Assembly (NCBI GenBank): GCA_043763625.1
Contig: JAYULL010000009.1
Coordinates: forward strand, 8,852-72,851
Reading direction: 5' to 3'
DNA length: 64,000 nucleotides
Origin: Rubrolithibacter sp043763625
GTDB taxonomy: Bacteria; Bacteroidota; Bacteroidia; Sphingobacteriales; Sphingobacteriaceae
Below are positions 16,033 to 24,405 of the stretch, piece by piece. How positions within the stretch are numbered: position 1 is the stretch's first letter; each line of letters opens with the position of its first letter. The notes below the pieces were generated by a model, which worked only from the letters and a program-made list of their open reading frames with translations, was not told the DNA's origin and did no database searches. Position numbers and translations under genes: made by a program.

Positions 16033-17015
16033 AACGATATTTTCTTCTTATTCTAACCCTACTGTATTCTTATTGCTCCCTTGCCCAAGAGGCCTTTATA
16101 GTGAGCGTGGTAGATAAAACAAATAACCAGCCTATACCGCATGTTTCGCTAGTTCTCTTAAAAAGCAATCTCGCGGCTACTACCGACGAAAACGGAAAAT
16201 TTGAACTCAATAATGCGCTATCGGCTGCAGAGGATACCTTATTAATATCCGTATTTGGTTATCATAATGCCAAGTTTGCAACATCCTATTTTTCTAACTC
16301 CAAATCTGTTGAATTAAAACCTGTATCGGCTCCTACAGAAGGATTTAAGATTTCAAGGCAGGGGCGAAAAAGGCATCTGTTGAATGAATTCCAGCCGGGA
16401 CTAATAACATACTTCTTAGGGCTTCAAAAGTCTTCAGAGTTATTTAATTACCTGCAGGTTGCTCAAAAATTTGAATTACCGGTAAAAAACGCATCATTAA
16501 AACAGGTGACTATTTTTCGGCTGATTTGGGAGGATATCGAAACATACTTTGAAGACGGACTGGACAAAGAGGAGTTCAGCGATACCGGGAGTTTGCAAAA
16601 AACGAAATTCAGGGTCCGTATTTATGATGTTGATTCGATCACCGGTTTACCGGGAAGGGACCTTACTCGTGAGGTAATTAATGTTAACAACCGGCTTAGC
16701 AAGGTTATAAAAATGAATTTAGCTTCTTCTAAAGTCACAATTCCGCATAAAACTTTTTTTGTCGCGGTAGAATGGCTGCGCATCCCGTATAACCTAAGCA
16801 GAACCGGTGTTTATTTAGACCAAAAATTACTCGGAATGCCGGGGGGCTATGGTAGGTTTCCCACTGCTTGCTATAAACCCATTCTCGGCATGTCCCATAA
16901 AAAAAGCTCTACGCTCAACACCTATTCTTTAACTTATCAAAATCAATGGGTTCCATACACACACTTCGCTCCGGAACTTACTGATTTTGCGATATCCGCC
17001 GAGGTGGAGTATTAA
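16029..17015 (+). CDS. Secreted CarboxypepD_reg-like protein, copy B1
   Basis: This 328-residue protein starts at the ATG at 16029, which overlaps the A1 stop. A signal peptide (MKRYFLLILTLLYSYCSLAQ) supports this start. It has the same layout as A1: a carboxypeptidase-regulatory-like sandwich (VVDKTNNQPIPHVSLVLL, TDENGKFEL) and a second domain with FRVRIYDVDSITGLPGRDL and TIPHKTFFVAVEWLRIPYN. A B-specific region (NEFQPGLITYFLGLQKSSEL) lies between them, and the C-terminus is WVPYTHFAPELTDFAISAE. A and B are therefore old paralogues. It is followed after three bases by a LytTR gene relic. Confidence 0.8.
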   Translation: MKRYFLLILTLLYSYCSLAQEAFIVSVVDKTNNQPIPHVSLVLLKSNLAATTDENGKFELNNALSAAEDTLLISVFGYHNAKFATSYFSNSKSVELKPVSAPTEGFKISRQGRKRHLLNEFQPGLITYFLGLQKSSELFNYLQVAQKFELPVKNASLKQVTIFRLIWEDIETYFEDGLDKEEFSDTGSLQKTKFRVRIYDVDSITGLPGRDLTREVINVNNRLSKVIKMNLASSKVTIPHKTFFVAVEWLRIPYNLSRTGVYLDQKLLGMPGGYGRFPTACYKPILGMSHKKSSTLNTYSLTYQNQWVPYTHFAPELTDFAISAEVEY

Positions 17016-17018
17016 ATT

Positions 17019-17120
17019 TATGTTCAAAGCGATGGCGGATATATCTCGATGGAAGACGGCAGCCAAGTTCCTATTTCCCGCCAAAAGCGTGATGAGGTTT
17101 TGAACAAGATTTTGAAGTAA
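17019..17120 (+). pseudogene. Relic of a LytTR response-regulator 3' end (fragment 1)
   Basis: Thirty-three codons plus a stop match the C-terminus of the 14249-14998 regulator (Y-V-x-x-D-G-G-Y-I-S, then MEDGSQ, PISRQKRDEVLN). The frame is intact. Five of ten visible codon differences are synonymous and the others mostly conservative (I to V, R to K, M to L). The 62-63 bp that follow also match those between the intact regulator and A1. The fragment lacks any start and is not expressed as a regulator. Confidence 0.85.
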
Positions 17121-17183
17121 AGAAATTAGAGAAGGATGATTATTTAGAAAAAAAGTTATTTGTTGAACCATTATTTCTAACCT

Positions 17184-18149
17184 GTGAGAACAATTTTATT
17201 TCTTTTTCTTGGCGTGCTTTCTGCTGTTCCGCGTTTATTATGTGCTCAGTCTTTAACTTTTCAGGGATCAGTTGTCGAAAAAAACGGTCGCACTCCGATC
17301 CCATACGCATCGGTTCGACTTATAAACGAAAAAGTAAGCACGGGGGCAGATGATAAAGGAACATTTAAGCTTCTATCTTCTAATCCTGTTGAAAATGACA
17401 CCTTATTATTTTCCGCTATCGGGTACCGTACAATAAAAATTCCGGTTGCCGGCTTTGTTCAGAAGCGAGTTGTTCAGTTGGAAGAAGACATTCAATTTTT
17501 GAATGAGGTAAAGGTTTTGGCAAAGTTTAAACGAAAAACTATCACTTTAAATTCCTTGGACGCAGAGGTCAAAGCGGTCCCTGATTGGTCCTACGCGGGG
17601 TTCCGCCAAACAGCTAGAAAATTTATAGCTCCGGCCGAATATTCAAGATTGAAGCAGGTTAGCATCAGACGATATCTCACTAGGAAGTCGCCCTTTGAGA
17701 ATAAAGATTGCCGTTTTAGAATAAGAGTATATGACGTGGACGAAATTACCGGAGCCCCGGGAGTTGACATCTCTCATAGACTTATTGAAGTCGAAGAAAC
17801 AGGCAACAGGCAACTAATAACTCTCGACCTCAGTAGGTATAATATCGTAATACCTAAAAAGACTTTCTTTGTTGCTATCGAATGGCTTTTTATTGGCTTT
17901 AACGAAAGTATTCAAATGACTTTGGGGCCACGTTTTGCTTCGGAGTTCGAAAGTGAAAAAGGCTCGGATGCGGCTATTCTCGAGTATCGAATACGGTATG
18001 AACCGATTATTTATTCTATGGACGACAGCGAAAATATGAGAAACATTTACCAACAAAACCCGAATGGAACTTGGATACACCCGGACAAAGTTGTAACATC
18101 AGGTCCCGCAATTTCTACCGTTTTGACTTATACTGTACAGAAAAAATGA
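17184..18149 (+). CDS. Secreted CarboxypepD_reg-like protein, copy A2
   Basis: This 321-residue paralogue of A1 uses the same GTG start and signal peptide (ending near LLCAQ). The first 137 bases differ from A1 at only four positions by eye, whereas the later part has diverged widely. That pattern suggests recent recombination at the 5' end. The domain order is as in A1: a carboxypeptidase-regulatory-like sandwich, then the second domain with FRIRVYDVDEITGAPG and IVIPKKTFFVAIEWLFIGFNE. The stop overlaps the B2 start by ATGA. The constant A-B overlap in both copies suggests the pair works or is translated together. Function unknown. Confidence 0.8.
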   Translation: MRTILFLFLGVLSAVPRLLCAQSLTFQGSVVEKNGRTPIPYASVRLINEKVSTGADDKGTFKLLSSNPVENDTLLFSAIGYRTIKIPVAGFVQKRVVQLEEDIQFLNEVKVLAKFKRKTITLNSLDAEVKAVPDWSYAGFRQTARKFIAPAEYSRLKQVSIRRYLTRKSPFENKDCRFRIRVYDVDEITGAPGVDISHRLIEVEETGNRQLITLDLSRYNIVIPKKTFFVAIEWLFIGFNESIQMTLGPRFASEFESEKGSDAAILEYRIRYEPIIYSMDDSENMRNIYQQNPNGTWIHPDKVVTSGPAISTVLTYTVQKK

Positions 18150-19135
18150 AACGATCTTTTCTTCTCGTTATAACTATTCTACTTTCTTATTGCTCTTTTG
18201 CTAAGGAGGTATTCAAAGTAAAGGTTGTGGATAAAACTAATTCAAAGCCTATACCTTATGTTTCGGTAGTTCTCTTAAAAAGCAACCTCGTTATTACTAT
18301 CGACGAAAAAGGAGAATTTGAATTAGCTGAGGATATAACAATCACAGGAGACACTTTACTGTTTTCTGTGTTCGGATTTTGCACCATTAAACACCCTGCT
18401 TCGTATTTCAACAACTTCCAAATTGTTGAACTAACCCCTACTAATTTGCCTGTAAATGGTACAAGAAACGCAGAAAAACCCGGAAAAAGATTTAGCTTGA
18501 ACGAATTTCAGCCGAAGAAAGTAAAATACTTCTTGGGGCTACAAAAATCTTCCGAGGTATTTAACTTTCTGCAAGTTGCTCAGAAATTTGAAGTGCCGGC
18601 AAAAAACGTGGCCTTGAAACAAGTGAGTATTTTCAGACTGGTTTGGGAGGATATTGAACGAGAAATGGAAAGAGAAAAAGCGGCGGGTCAGGTTAGCGAT
18701 ACAGGCAGCTTGCAAAAAACAACATTCAGAGTTAGAATCTATGATGTAGATTCGGTAACCGGTTTGCCGGGAAAAGACTTATCAGAAATAGAAGTTAAAG
18801 ACCGCCGAAGCAACCTCATTAAAGTAAACTTAAGTCAACATAAAATAATTGTTCCTCAACAAACTTTTTTTGTTGCTGTAGAATGGCTGCGCATCCCTTA
18901 CAACTTAAGCCGAACAGCTATTACTGTTGACGAAAAGCTATTGGGAATACCGGAAGAAAAAGCAGGTTATGGGGGAATGCTGATTTCTTGCTATAAACCC
19001 ATTCTCGGCATGTCTGCCGAAAAAGGATCGAAGTTTAACACTTATGCTTTGACCTATCAAAACGAATGGGTTCCTTATACCCATTTTGCGCCGGAACTTA
19101 CTGATTTTGCTATATCTGCGGAAGTGGAGTATTAG
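18146..19135 (+). CDS. Secreted CarboxypepD_reg-like protein, copy B2
   Basis: This 329-residue paralogue of B1 starts at the ATG at 18146, followed by a signal peptide (ending near CSFAKE). It has the carboxypeptidase-regulatory-like sandwich (KVVDKTNSKPIPYVSVVLL) and the second domain with FRVRIYDVDSVTGLPGKDL and FFVAVEWLRIPYNLSRTA. The last 20 residues are the same as in B1 although the codons differ, which indicates selection on the protein. A second LytTR relic begins one base after the stop. Function unknown. Confidence 0.8.
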   Translation: MKRSFLLVITILLSYCSFAKEVFKVKVVDKTNSKPIPYVSVVLLKSNLVITIDEKGEFELAEDITITGDTLLFSVFGFCTIKHPASYFNNFQIVELTPTNLPVNGTRNAEKPGKRFSLNEFQPKKVKYFLGLQKSSEVFNFLQVAQKFEVPAKNVALKQVSIFRLVWEDIEREMEREKAAGQVSDTGSLQKTTFRVRIYDVDSVTGLPGKDLSEIEVKDRRSNLIKVNLSQHKIIVPQQTFFVAVEWLRIPYNLSRTAITVDEKLLGIPEEKAGYGGMLISCYKPILGMSAEKGSKFNTYALTYQNEWVPYTHFAPELTDFAISAEVEY

Positions 19136-19136
19136 G

Positions 19137-19235
19137 GTTAAACCCGACGGCGGATATATCTCCATGGAAGACGGCAGTCAAATTCCTATTTCCCGCCAAA
19201 AGCGTGACAAGGTTTTGAACAAGATTATGAAGTAG
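19137..19235 (+). pseudogene. Relic of a LytTR response-regulator 3' end (fragment 2)
   Basis: Thirty-two in-frame codons and a TAG stop match the last residues of the intact LytTR regulator (VKxDGGYIS, MEDGSQIPISRQKRDxVLN, KIMK). It begins right after the B2 stop and is not followed by another A-B pair. This makes three copies of the regulator tail around two copies of the A-B pair. Confidence 0.85.
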
Positions 19236-19264
19236 CTATCTTGTAAGAAACTTCCGAAACCGAA

Positions 19265-20473
19265 ATGCCGCAAACATCCCAAGAAGCTGTTAATCCTTCA
19301 CCTCCTCAAACTCGTATTGCCTCTGTAGATATTTATCGGGGTTTTGTAATGCTGCTAATGGCCGGCGAAATTCTAGGTTTTTGGCATTTAGCCGAAGCGT
19401 TTCCGAACAGCTCTTTTTGGAGGTTTTTAGCCTTTCACCAATCGCATGTTGAATGGACAGGTGCTTCGCTGCACGACATGATCCAGCCTTCGTTTACTTT
19501 TTTGGTGGGCGTAGTTTTACCTTATTCGCTTTCTGCTCGTACAACCCGAGGCAGTTCTTTTGCTTCGCTTTTAAAACATGCAATTATTCGAAGCCTTATT
19601 CTTATTTGTCTTGGGATTTTTCTTCGTTCCATGCACTCCAAGCAAACTTATTTCACTTTTGAGGATACGCTTACCCAAATCGGCTTAGGCTATACCTTTC
19701 TTTTTTTGATCTCTTACTTACCGCATAGAGGCCAAGTCGTATCTCTCATCCTATTGCTTGCCGGATATTGGCTTGCCTTTGCTTTATATACCTTGCCGGG
19801 AACGACATTTGACTACAATGCTGCCGGCATTTCTCCCGTTTGGGAACATAATTTTTCAGGCTTAGCTGCGCACTGGAACAAAAACACAAACTTTGCTTGG
19901 GCCTTTGACCGCCGGTTCTTAAATCTCTTTCCTCGCGAAAATCCTTTTACCAATAACGGAGGCGGCTATTCTACTTTGAGTTTTATACCTACGTTAGGCA
20001 CGATGATTTTGGGCCTGTTTGCCGGTAAAATCTTAAAATCAGATTATTCTTCCCCTTTAAAAATTAAGAATTTTTTGCTTATCGGCTTAATACTATTGCT
20101 AGCGGCAATTGCCTTACACCTTACCGGAATTAATCCTATCGTTAAAAGAATATGGACTCCGGCTTGGGTGCTTTTTAGCGCCGGCATTTGTTTTTGGTTT
20201 TTAGCCTTTTTTTATTACTCGGCCGACTATCGCAAAAAAAAGAACGTTTTCTTTCTCTTTACCGTTATAGGCACAAATTCTATTGCAGCTTATGTAATTG
20301 CCGACGGCTTTTCGTCGTTTATTGCAAATTCGCTTTACATTCACTTAGGGCAAAATTTCGATGCCGTCTTTGGTGCTGCTTATACAACTTTAGTGAAGGG
20401 GTTTTTAGTTCTTATTGTGGAATTATTGATACTGCTTTGGCTGTTCAGAAAAAAGATCTTTATTAAAATTTGA
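19265..20473 (+). CDS. DUF5009/HGSNAT-like acyltransferase-family membrane protein
   Basis: This 402-residue polytopic protein opens with SVDIYRGFVMLLMAGEILG, the signature of the DUF5009/COG4299 family related to heparan-alpha-glucosaminide N-acetyltransferase. About ten or eleven hydrophobic segments follow. A conserved loop has HVEWTGASLHDMIQPSFTFLVG, whose His and Asp residues are typical of the family. Members are thought to move acetyl groups across the membrane to sugars outside, but the substrate here cannot be read from sequence. The gene starts 29 bp after the second LytTR relic and may be transcribed with the upstream array. Confidence 0.85.
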   Translation: MPQTSQEAVNPSPPQTRIASVDIYRGFVMLLMAGEILGFWHLAEAFPNSSFWRFLAFHQSHVEWTGASLHDMIQPSFTFLVGVVLPYSLSARTTRGSSFASLLKHAIIRSLILICLGIFLRSMHSKQTYFTFEDTLTQIGLGYTFLFLISYLPHRGQVVSLILLLAGYWLAFALYTLPGTTFDYNAAGISPVWEHNFSGLAAHWNKNTNFAWAFDRRFLNLFPRENPFTNNGGGYSTLSFIPTLGTMILGLFAGKILKSDYSSPLKIKNFLLIGLILLLAAIALHLTGINPIVKRIWTPAWVLFSAGICFWFLAFFYYSADYRKKKNVFFLFTVIGTNSIAAYVIADGFSSFIANSLYIHLGQNFDAVFGAAYTTLVKGFLVLIVELLILLWLFRKKIFIKI

Positions 20474-20581
20474 TAGGAATTGTAGTTTAAGAAATCTCAT
20501 AAATGCTTTCTATAATAAAAAAATCGAACCCATTACCTTAACCTTCGTATAAAGTTCTGCCTCCTCTTAAGGGCAAATTAA

Positions 20582-22846
20582 ATGGATAGATTTGATGAAA
20601 AAAACACATCATCAACAGATAGTATCGACGTAAAAGAAGCTTCTAAACGAACGCTCGAATTAGGTCAGGTAGCTGTCCTGTTTTCATCCACTATTATTCT
20701 GCTCAATCTCTATAAAGGCATCCCCCTTTCATCGGTTTTAATGACTGCCTTTACCTTTACTTTAACTTTCATCTTACTGTTAACTAAAAAAGGGTATTTA
20801 AAATACACAAAAGGCTCCATTGTTTTTGTTGTAAACGTTTTTTTGATTGTAATAACTAAAGCCGAGGGCCGAGAGTGTGTTAGTTATTTCTTTTTTCTTC
20901 CTCTATTGTTTGCCATTCCGTTTACTGTTGAAGACAATAACAATTTAAAAAAAGAGCTCTTCCTGTATTTAAGCTTCACCGCCGCATGTTTTATTGTTGC
21001 CATTATCTGGGCCGATGACAAAAGCAGTTGGCAAATAATACCTCCGGAAACTGTAGAATGGAAGTTGTATTCAAACACCGGTTCTGCGATGGTGCTGGCG
21101 GCGATTTTTTCGTATTTCAGTATTTTCTTCGAGAGGAAATTTGCCAAAGAGCTGATCGAACAACGAAATAAAGCTGAAAATTTAAATCATGAACTTCAAA
21201 CACAATCCGAAAAACTGCAGGTGCAGTCAGAAGAACTTCAGGCTCAAACCGAGCATTTGTTATTTTTAAACAACGAACTTCACGAGGAACGCGAAAAGGC
21301 CGATAAAGCAAATCAAGCCAAAAGCATCTTTTTGGCGAGTATGAGCCATGAAATAAGAACGCCCATGAATGCCGTTCTGGGTATTGCTTCCCTTCTTGGC
21401 GATACTGCATTAAATTCAGAACAGAAAGAATACGTTTCGATTATACACCATAGCAGTGATGCACTCTTATCGGTAATAAACGATATTCTGGACTTCAGTA
21501 AAATAGAGTCGGGTAAAATGGAACTCGAACCCCATGAGTTTAACCTCCGGAAATCTATTGAAGATGTTTTCGATATGTTTGCCGGCAAAGCAGGCGATAA
21601 AAAGCTCGAATTAATCTACACTATCGATTCCCGGTTGCCTAATTTCATTGTAGCCGACGGCCTGCGCTTAAGACAGGTTTTAGTTAACTTGATCGGTAAC
21701 GCGGTAAAGTTTACGAAACAGGGAGAAGTTTTTTTAAAAGCAAGGCTGCAAAATTCAACCAACGAAAGTCTCACTATTTATTTTGAAGTAAGCGATACCG
21801 GAATCGGAATTCCTGAAAATAAATTAGACCTGTTGTTTAAAGCCTTTTCGCAGGTTGATACTTCTACAACCCGTGTTTACGGCGGCACAGGTTTAGGGTT
21901 GGCAATTTGCGAAAGACTAGTTAAGCTTATGCAGGGAAGTATTGGCGTTAAAAGTAAACTTGGTCAAGGAACTACTTTCGGATTTTCATTTAAAGCCCTC
22001 CCAGGAATTAAGATGATAAAACCGCTGATACCGGAGTTTATAAATTTTTCCGGGAAACGAATTTTATTGGCTGACGACAACCTTTCTACTCTTCAAACCC
22101 TGCACAGCCAATTTAGGGAATGGAACTTACAAGTAATACCTGTTTCTTCATCGGCGCAAGTGCTAGAATTTTTAGCTTCAGATACTTCATTTGATGCACT
22201 AATGGTAGATATTTCTTTAAGAGATTCAACCGCTGTAGAATTAGCAAAAACTGTAAAACAAAAACACCCGGATATTAAAGTTATTTTAATGAATTATCCC
22301 GGCAATCAAACAAGTAAAAAATATCCCGGTCTATTTCAATTCTCTATCAACAAGCCGATAAAGCAACATCAACTTTATCTTACTTTAACGTCCTTATTCA
22401 ACAAGACTTATTTGGATGAAAGTTTTCAAACTCTTGATTCTTCCGTTAAGCAAACCAATTTAGCAGAAAAATTCCCGCTGAATATCTTAATAGTAGAAGA
22501 CAATTTAATTAATCAGAAACTGGCGGTGAAAATATTAGACCGACTAGGATATGCTGCTGAAGTTGCAGAGAGTGGTGGAGAGGCTTTGGAAAAATTGCAA
22601 AAAAATAAATTTGAACTTATTTTAATGGACGTTATTATGCCTGAAGTTGACGGCGCAGAAACAACTCGGATAATCCGAAAGAGTCGATTATACCAACCTT
22701 ATATCGTTGCTGTAACTGCCAACGTTATGCCCGAGGCTCGCCAAGAATGCCTTAATGCCGGAATGAACGAATACATATCAAAGCCGATAGATATACAAGA
22801 ACTGATAGAAGTAATAGAAAAAGCTGCTAAAGAAATAAATAAATAG
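20582..22846 (+). CDS. Hybrid sensor histidine kinase with two receiver domains
   Basis: This 754-residue membrane sensor has about six hydrophobic segments (residues 30-200) forming an integral-membrane input domain, then a coiled coil rich in Gln/Glu/Leu (200-245). The HisKA box is SMSHEIRTPMNAVLG (H256). The HATPase has NLIGNAVKFT, DTGIGIP and GGTGLGLAI. Receiver 1 (about 500-610) keeps the Asp in ALMVDISL and K in SINKPI but has Asn where Thr is usual (ILMNYP). Receiver 2 (about 635-750) is complete, with D683 in LILMDVIMPEVDG, T in VTANV, and K in YISKPI. No HPt or DNA-binding output domain is attached, so a separate phosphotransfer partner is expected. It ends two bases from the convergent MOSC gene. 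Confidence 0.93.
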   Translation: MDRFDEKNTSSTDSIDVKEASKRTLELGQVAVLFSSTIILLNLYKGIPLSSVLMTAFTFTLTFILLLTKKGYLKYTKGSIVFVVNVFLIVITKAEGRECVSYFFFLPLLFAIPFTVEDNNNLKKELFLYLSFTAACFIVAIIWADDKSSWQIIPPETVEWKLYSNTGSAMVLAAIFSYFSIFFERKFAKELIEQRNKAENLNHELQTQSEKLQVQSEELQAQTEHLLFLNNELHEEREKADKANQAKSIFLASMSHEIRTPMNAVLGIASLLGDTALNSEQKEYVSIIHHSSDALLSVINDILDFSKIESGKMELEPHEFNLRKSIEDVFDMFAGKAGDKKLELIYTIDSRLPNFIVADGLRLRQVLVNLIGNAVKFTKQGEVFLKARLQNSTNESLTIYFEVSDTGIGIPENKLDLLFKAFSQVDTSTTRVYGGTGLGLAICERLVKLMQGSIGVKSKLGQGTTFGFSFKALPGIKMIKPLIPEFINFSGKRILLADDNLSTLQTLHSQFREWNLQVIPVSSSAQVLEFLASDTSFDALMVDISLRDSTAVELAKTVKQKHPDIKVILMNYPGNQTSKKYPGLFQFSINKPIKQHQLYLTLTSLFNKTYLDESFQTLDSSVKQTNLAEKFPLNILIVEDNLINQKLAVKILDRLGYAAEVAESGGEALEKLQKNKFELILMDVIMPEVDGAETTRIIRKSRLYQPYIVAVTANVMPEARQECLNAGMNEYISKPIDIQELIEVIEKAAKEINK

Positions 22847-22848
22847 GG

Positions 22849-23508
22849 TCACAACTTACGGAGCATCACCGCCAGCATCTCTCGCCATTCTAAAGTCAGG
22901 GCATCCAATTTTACCAGACGCTCTAACAATTCCTTATTCTCCTTGTCGTGATACCGAACCTTATTAATCTGCATAACAGAAATTTGTTCAGGGTGCGAGC
23001 TCAAGTGAATGAGCTTTTCTTTTTTTCTTACCCTGCCGGGAGTAATGGTTCGAAGATAAAACCCGGTGTAGCCTGTTTCTTGTAAATGAACAGGGAACTT
23101 TTTATAATTATAGCGAATGCCGATTATAAAGCAGGGCCCCCTCGGTTCCGATACCTCTACAACAGCTTCCCCGAGCCGGTATCGGTCGCCGATAAACACA
23201 TTTTCTTCTAACGCTCCTTCACCGCTTACCGTAAGGTTTTCGCCAAAAGCCGAGGGCGTTAAATCAAATCCTAATGTATCTTTCCAATACTTAAAGCGGT
23301 CGGCGTTATAGCAGCAAACCGCCTTATCGTTTCCGCCATGCACATTCGTATGTTGTACCGTGTCCCCGATAAAACCTGCCGAACCTAATTCAATTTCTTC
23401 GCTTTCTACCGGTGTCTTTTTAAAAGCTGTGCGTACCGACTGATGATCCGCGATAAGTAATTCTGCCCGGCCGCTAATATTTATTGATTCAACAGTAATA
23501 TTCTTCAT
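22849..23508 (-). CDS. MOSC domain protein (YiiM-like)
   Basis: This 219-residue protein has the MOSC domain of molybdenum-cofactor sulfurases and the mARC/YiiM N-hydroxylamine reductases. Visible are GFIGDTVQHTNVHGGNDKAVCCY, which holds the conserved HGG, and EPRGPCFIIG, whose Cys is the expected Mo-binding or sulfur-carrying residue. No ferredoxin domain is present, so reducing partners must be separate. The ATG at 23508 is chosen because it overlaps the upstream UbiA-like stop (ATGA); a longer frame to 23526 is less likely. Substrate unknown. Confidence 0.88.
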   Translation of the reverse strand: MKNITVESINISGRAELLIADHQSVRTAFKKTPVESEEIELGSAGFIGDTVQHTNVHGGNDKAVCCYNADRFKYWKDTLGFDLTPSAFGENLTVSGEGALEENVFIGDRYRLGEAVVEVSEPRGPCFIIGIRYNYKKFPVHLQETGYTGFYLRTITPGRVRKKEKLIHLSSHPEQISVMQINKVRYHDKENKELLERLVKLDALTLEWREMLAVMLRKL

Positions 23509-24383
23509 AAACTGATAAAGCTGCAAGCAAACAAAACCAAGAATTGAACAATCATAGTCCCGTCCAAAAAGAAAAAATAATAATACTCATTTCGCTCTCG
23601 GCTTGATTTAAAAATAAGCCAAGAGGTTAAAATAACGGTAAAGGTTAAACCGATAAAATTTTTATCGATGCCGGAATTAAATAAAAACAGCAATAGGAGG
23701 TAAACTGCCAACAACAGCATGCAAACCAAATAAGCCTTGCGCTCACCCATCATTACCGGAATAGTTTTAAGCTCGTCTGCCTTATCGCGGAACAAATCGC
23801 GAATATCGAAGGGAACGGTAATCGCGGCAATAAAAAGAAAGCGTTTAGCTACCAGCAAAACGGTATCTCGCGTTGGAACTGACAGGAGACCTTGGCTTTC
23901 CAATTCTAAAACCGGTAATAAAACGCAGCTCATCGCCCAGGTAAAAGCGATTAAAAACAGTTTAATTCCGGCAATATTTCGCAATCCGAACTTCTTATCT
24001 CCCACACTGAAAATAGGAAGATTATAGGCAGCCGAAATCAATGCTAAGAAAAATAACAGAATTTGAGAAGGAAACGACAAAAACAACATCAACGGAATTA
24101 ACGACAATACGGCAATAATTGAAATAGTAATAGTAAGCCTGTAATGCGAAAATATCCATCGAACTCGCCGGAACGGAGAGCTTTCGGGATTCTTGGGCTT
24201 AGTCAACAGAATGCTGTAGTTGTACATGGCCAACGTAGAACAGAACATTAACGCAAGCACATATCCATTCGGGCGAGCATGCAGCAATTGATAGGTTACC
24301 ATGGATTGGGCCACAGCGCAAAGCGCAATAAAAATGTTGCTGAACAGAAGAAAATCTAAAACCCGGTAAAATAATTTCTTCAT
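23505..24383 (-). CDS. UbiA-superfamily prenyltransferase-like membrane protein
   Basis: This 292-residue protein has about eight membrane segments. The second Asp-rich motif of the UbiA superfamily appears as FDIRDLFRDKADELKTIP. In place of the first NDxxD motif there is only YNYSILLTKP, without acidic residues. The UbiA fold is likely, but standard Mg-diphosphate binding at motif 1 appears to be lost, so it may be a diverged or inactive member. Known enzymes of the superfamily make menaquinone, haem O and chlorophyll. It overlaps the MOSC gene and lies 22 bp after the metallophosphoesterase, in one minus-strand run. Confidence 0.7.
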   Translation of the reverse strand: MKKLFYRVLDFLLFSNIFIALCAVAQSMVTYQLLHARPNGYVLALMFCSTLAMYNYSILLTKPKNPESSPFRRVRWIFSHYRLTITISIIAVLSLIPLMLFLSFPSQILLFFLALISAAYNLPIFSVGDKKFGLRNIAGIKLFLIAFTWAMSCVLLPVLELESQGLLSVPTRDTVLLVAKRFLFIAAITVPFDIRDLFRDKADELKTIPVMMGERKAYLVCMLLLAVYLLLLFLFNSGIDKNFIGLTFTVILTSWLIFKSSRERNEYYYFFFLDGTMIVQFLVLFACSFISL

Positions 24384-24405
24384 TTAGGCCGGTGGAGCAG
24401 ACTTG

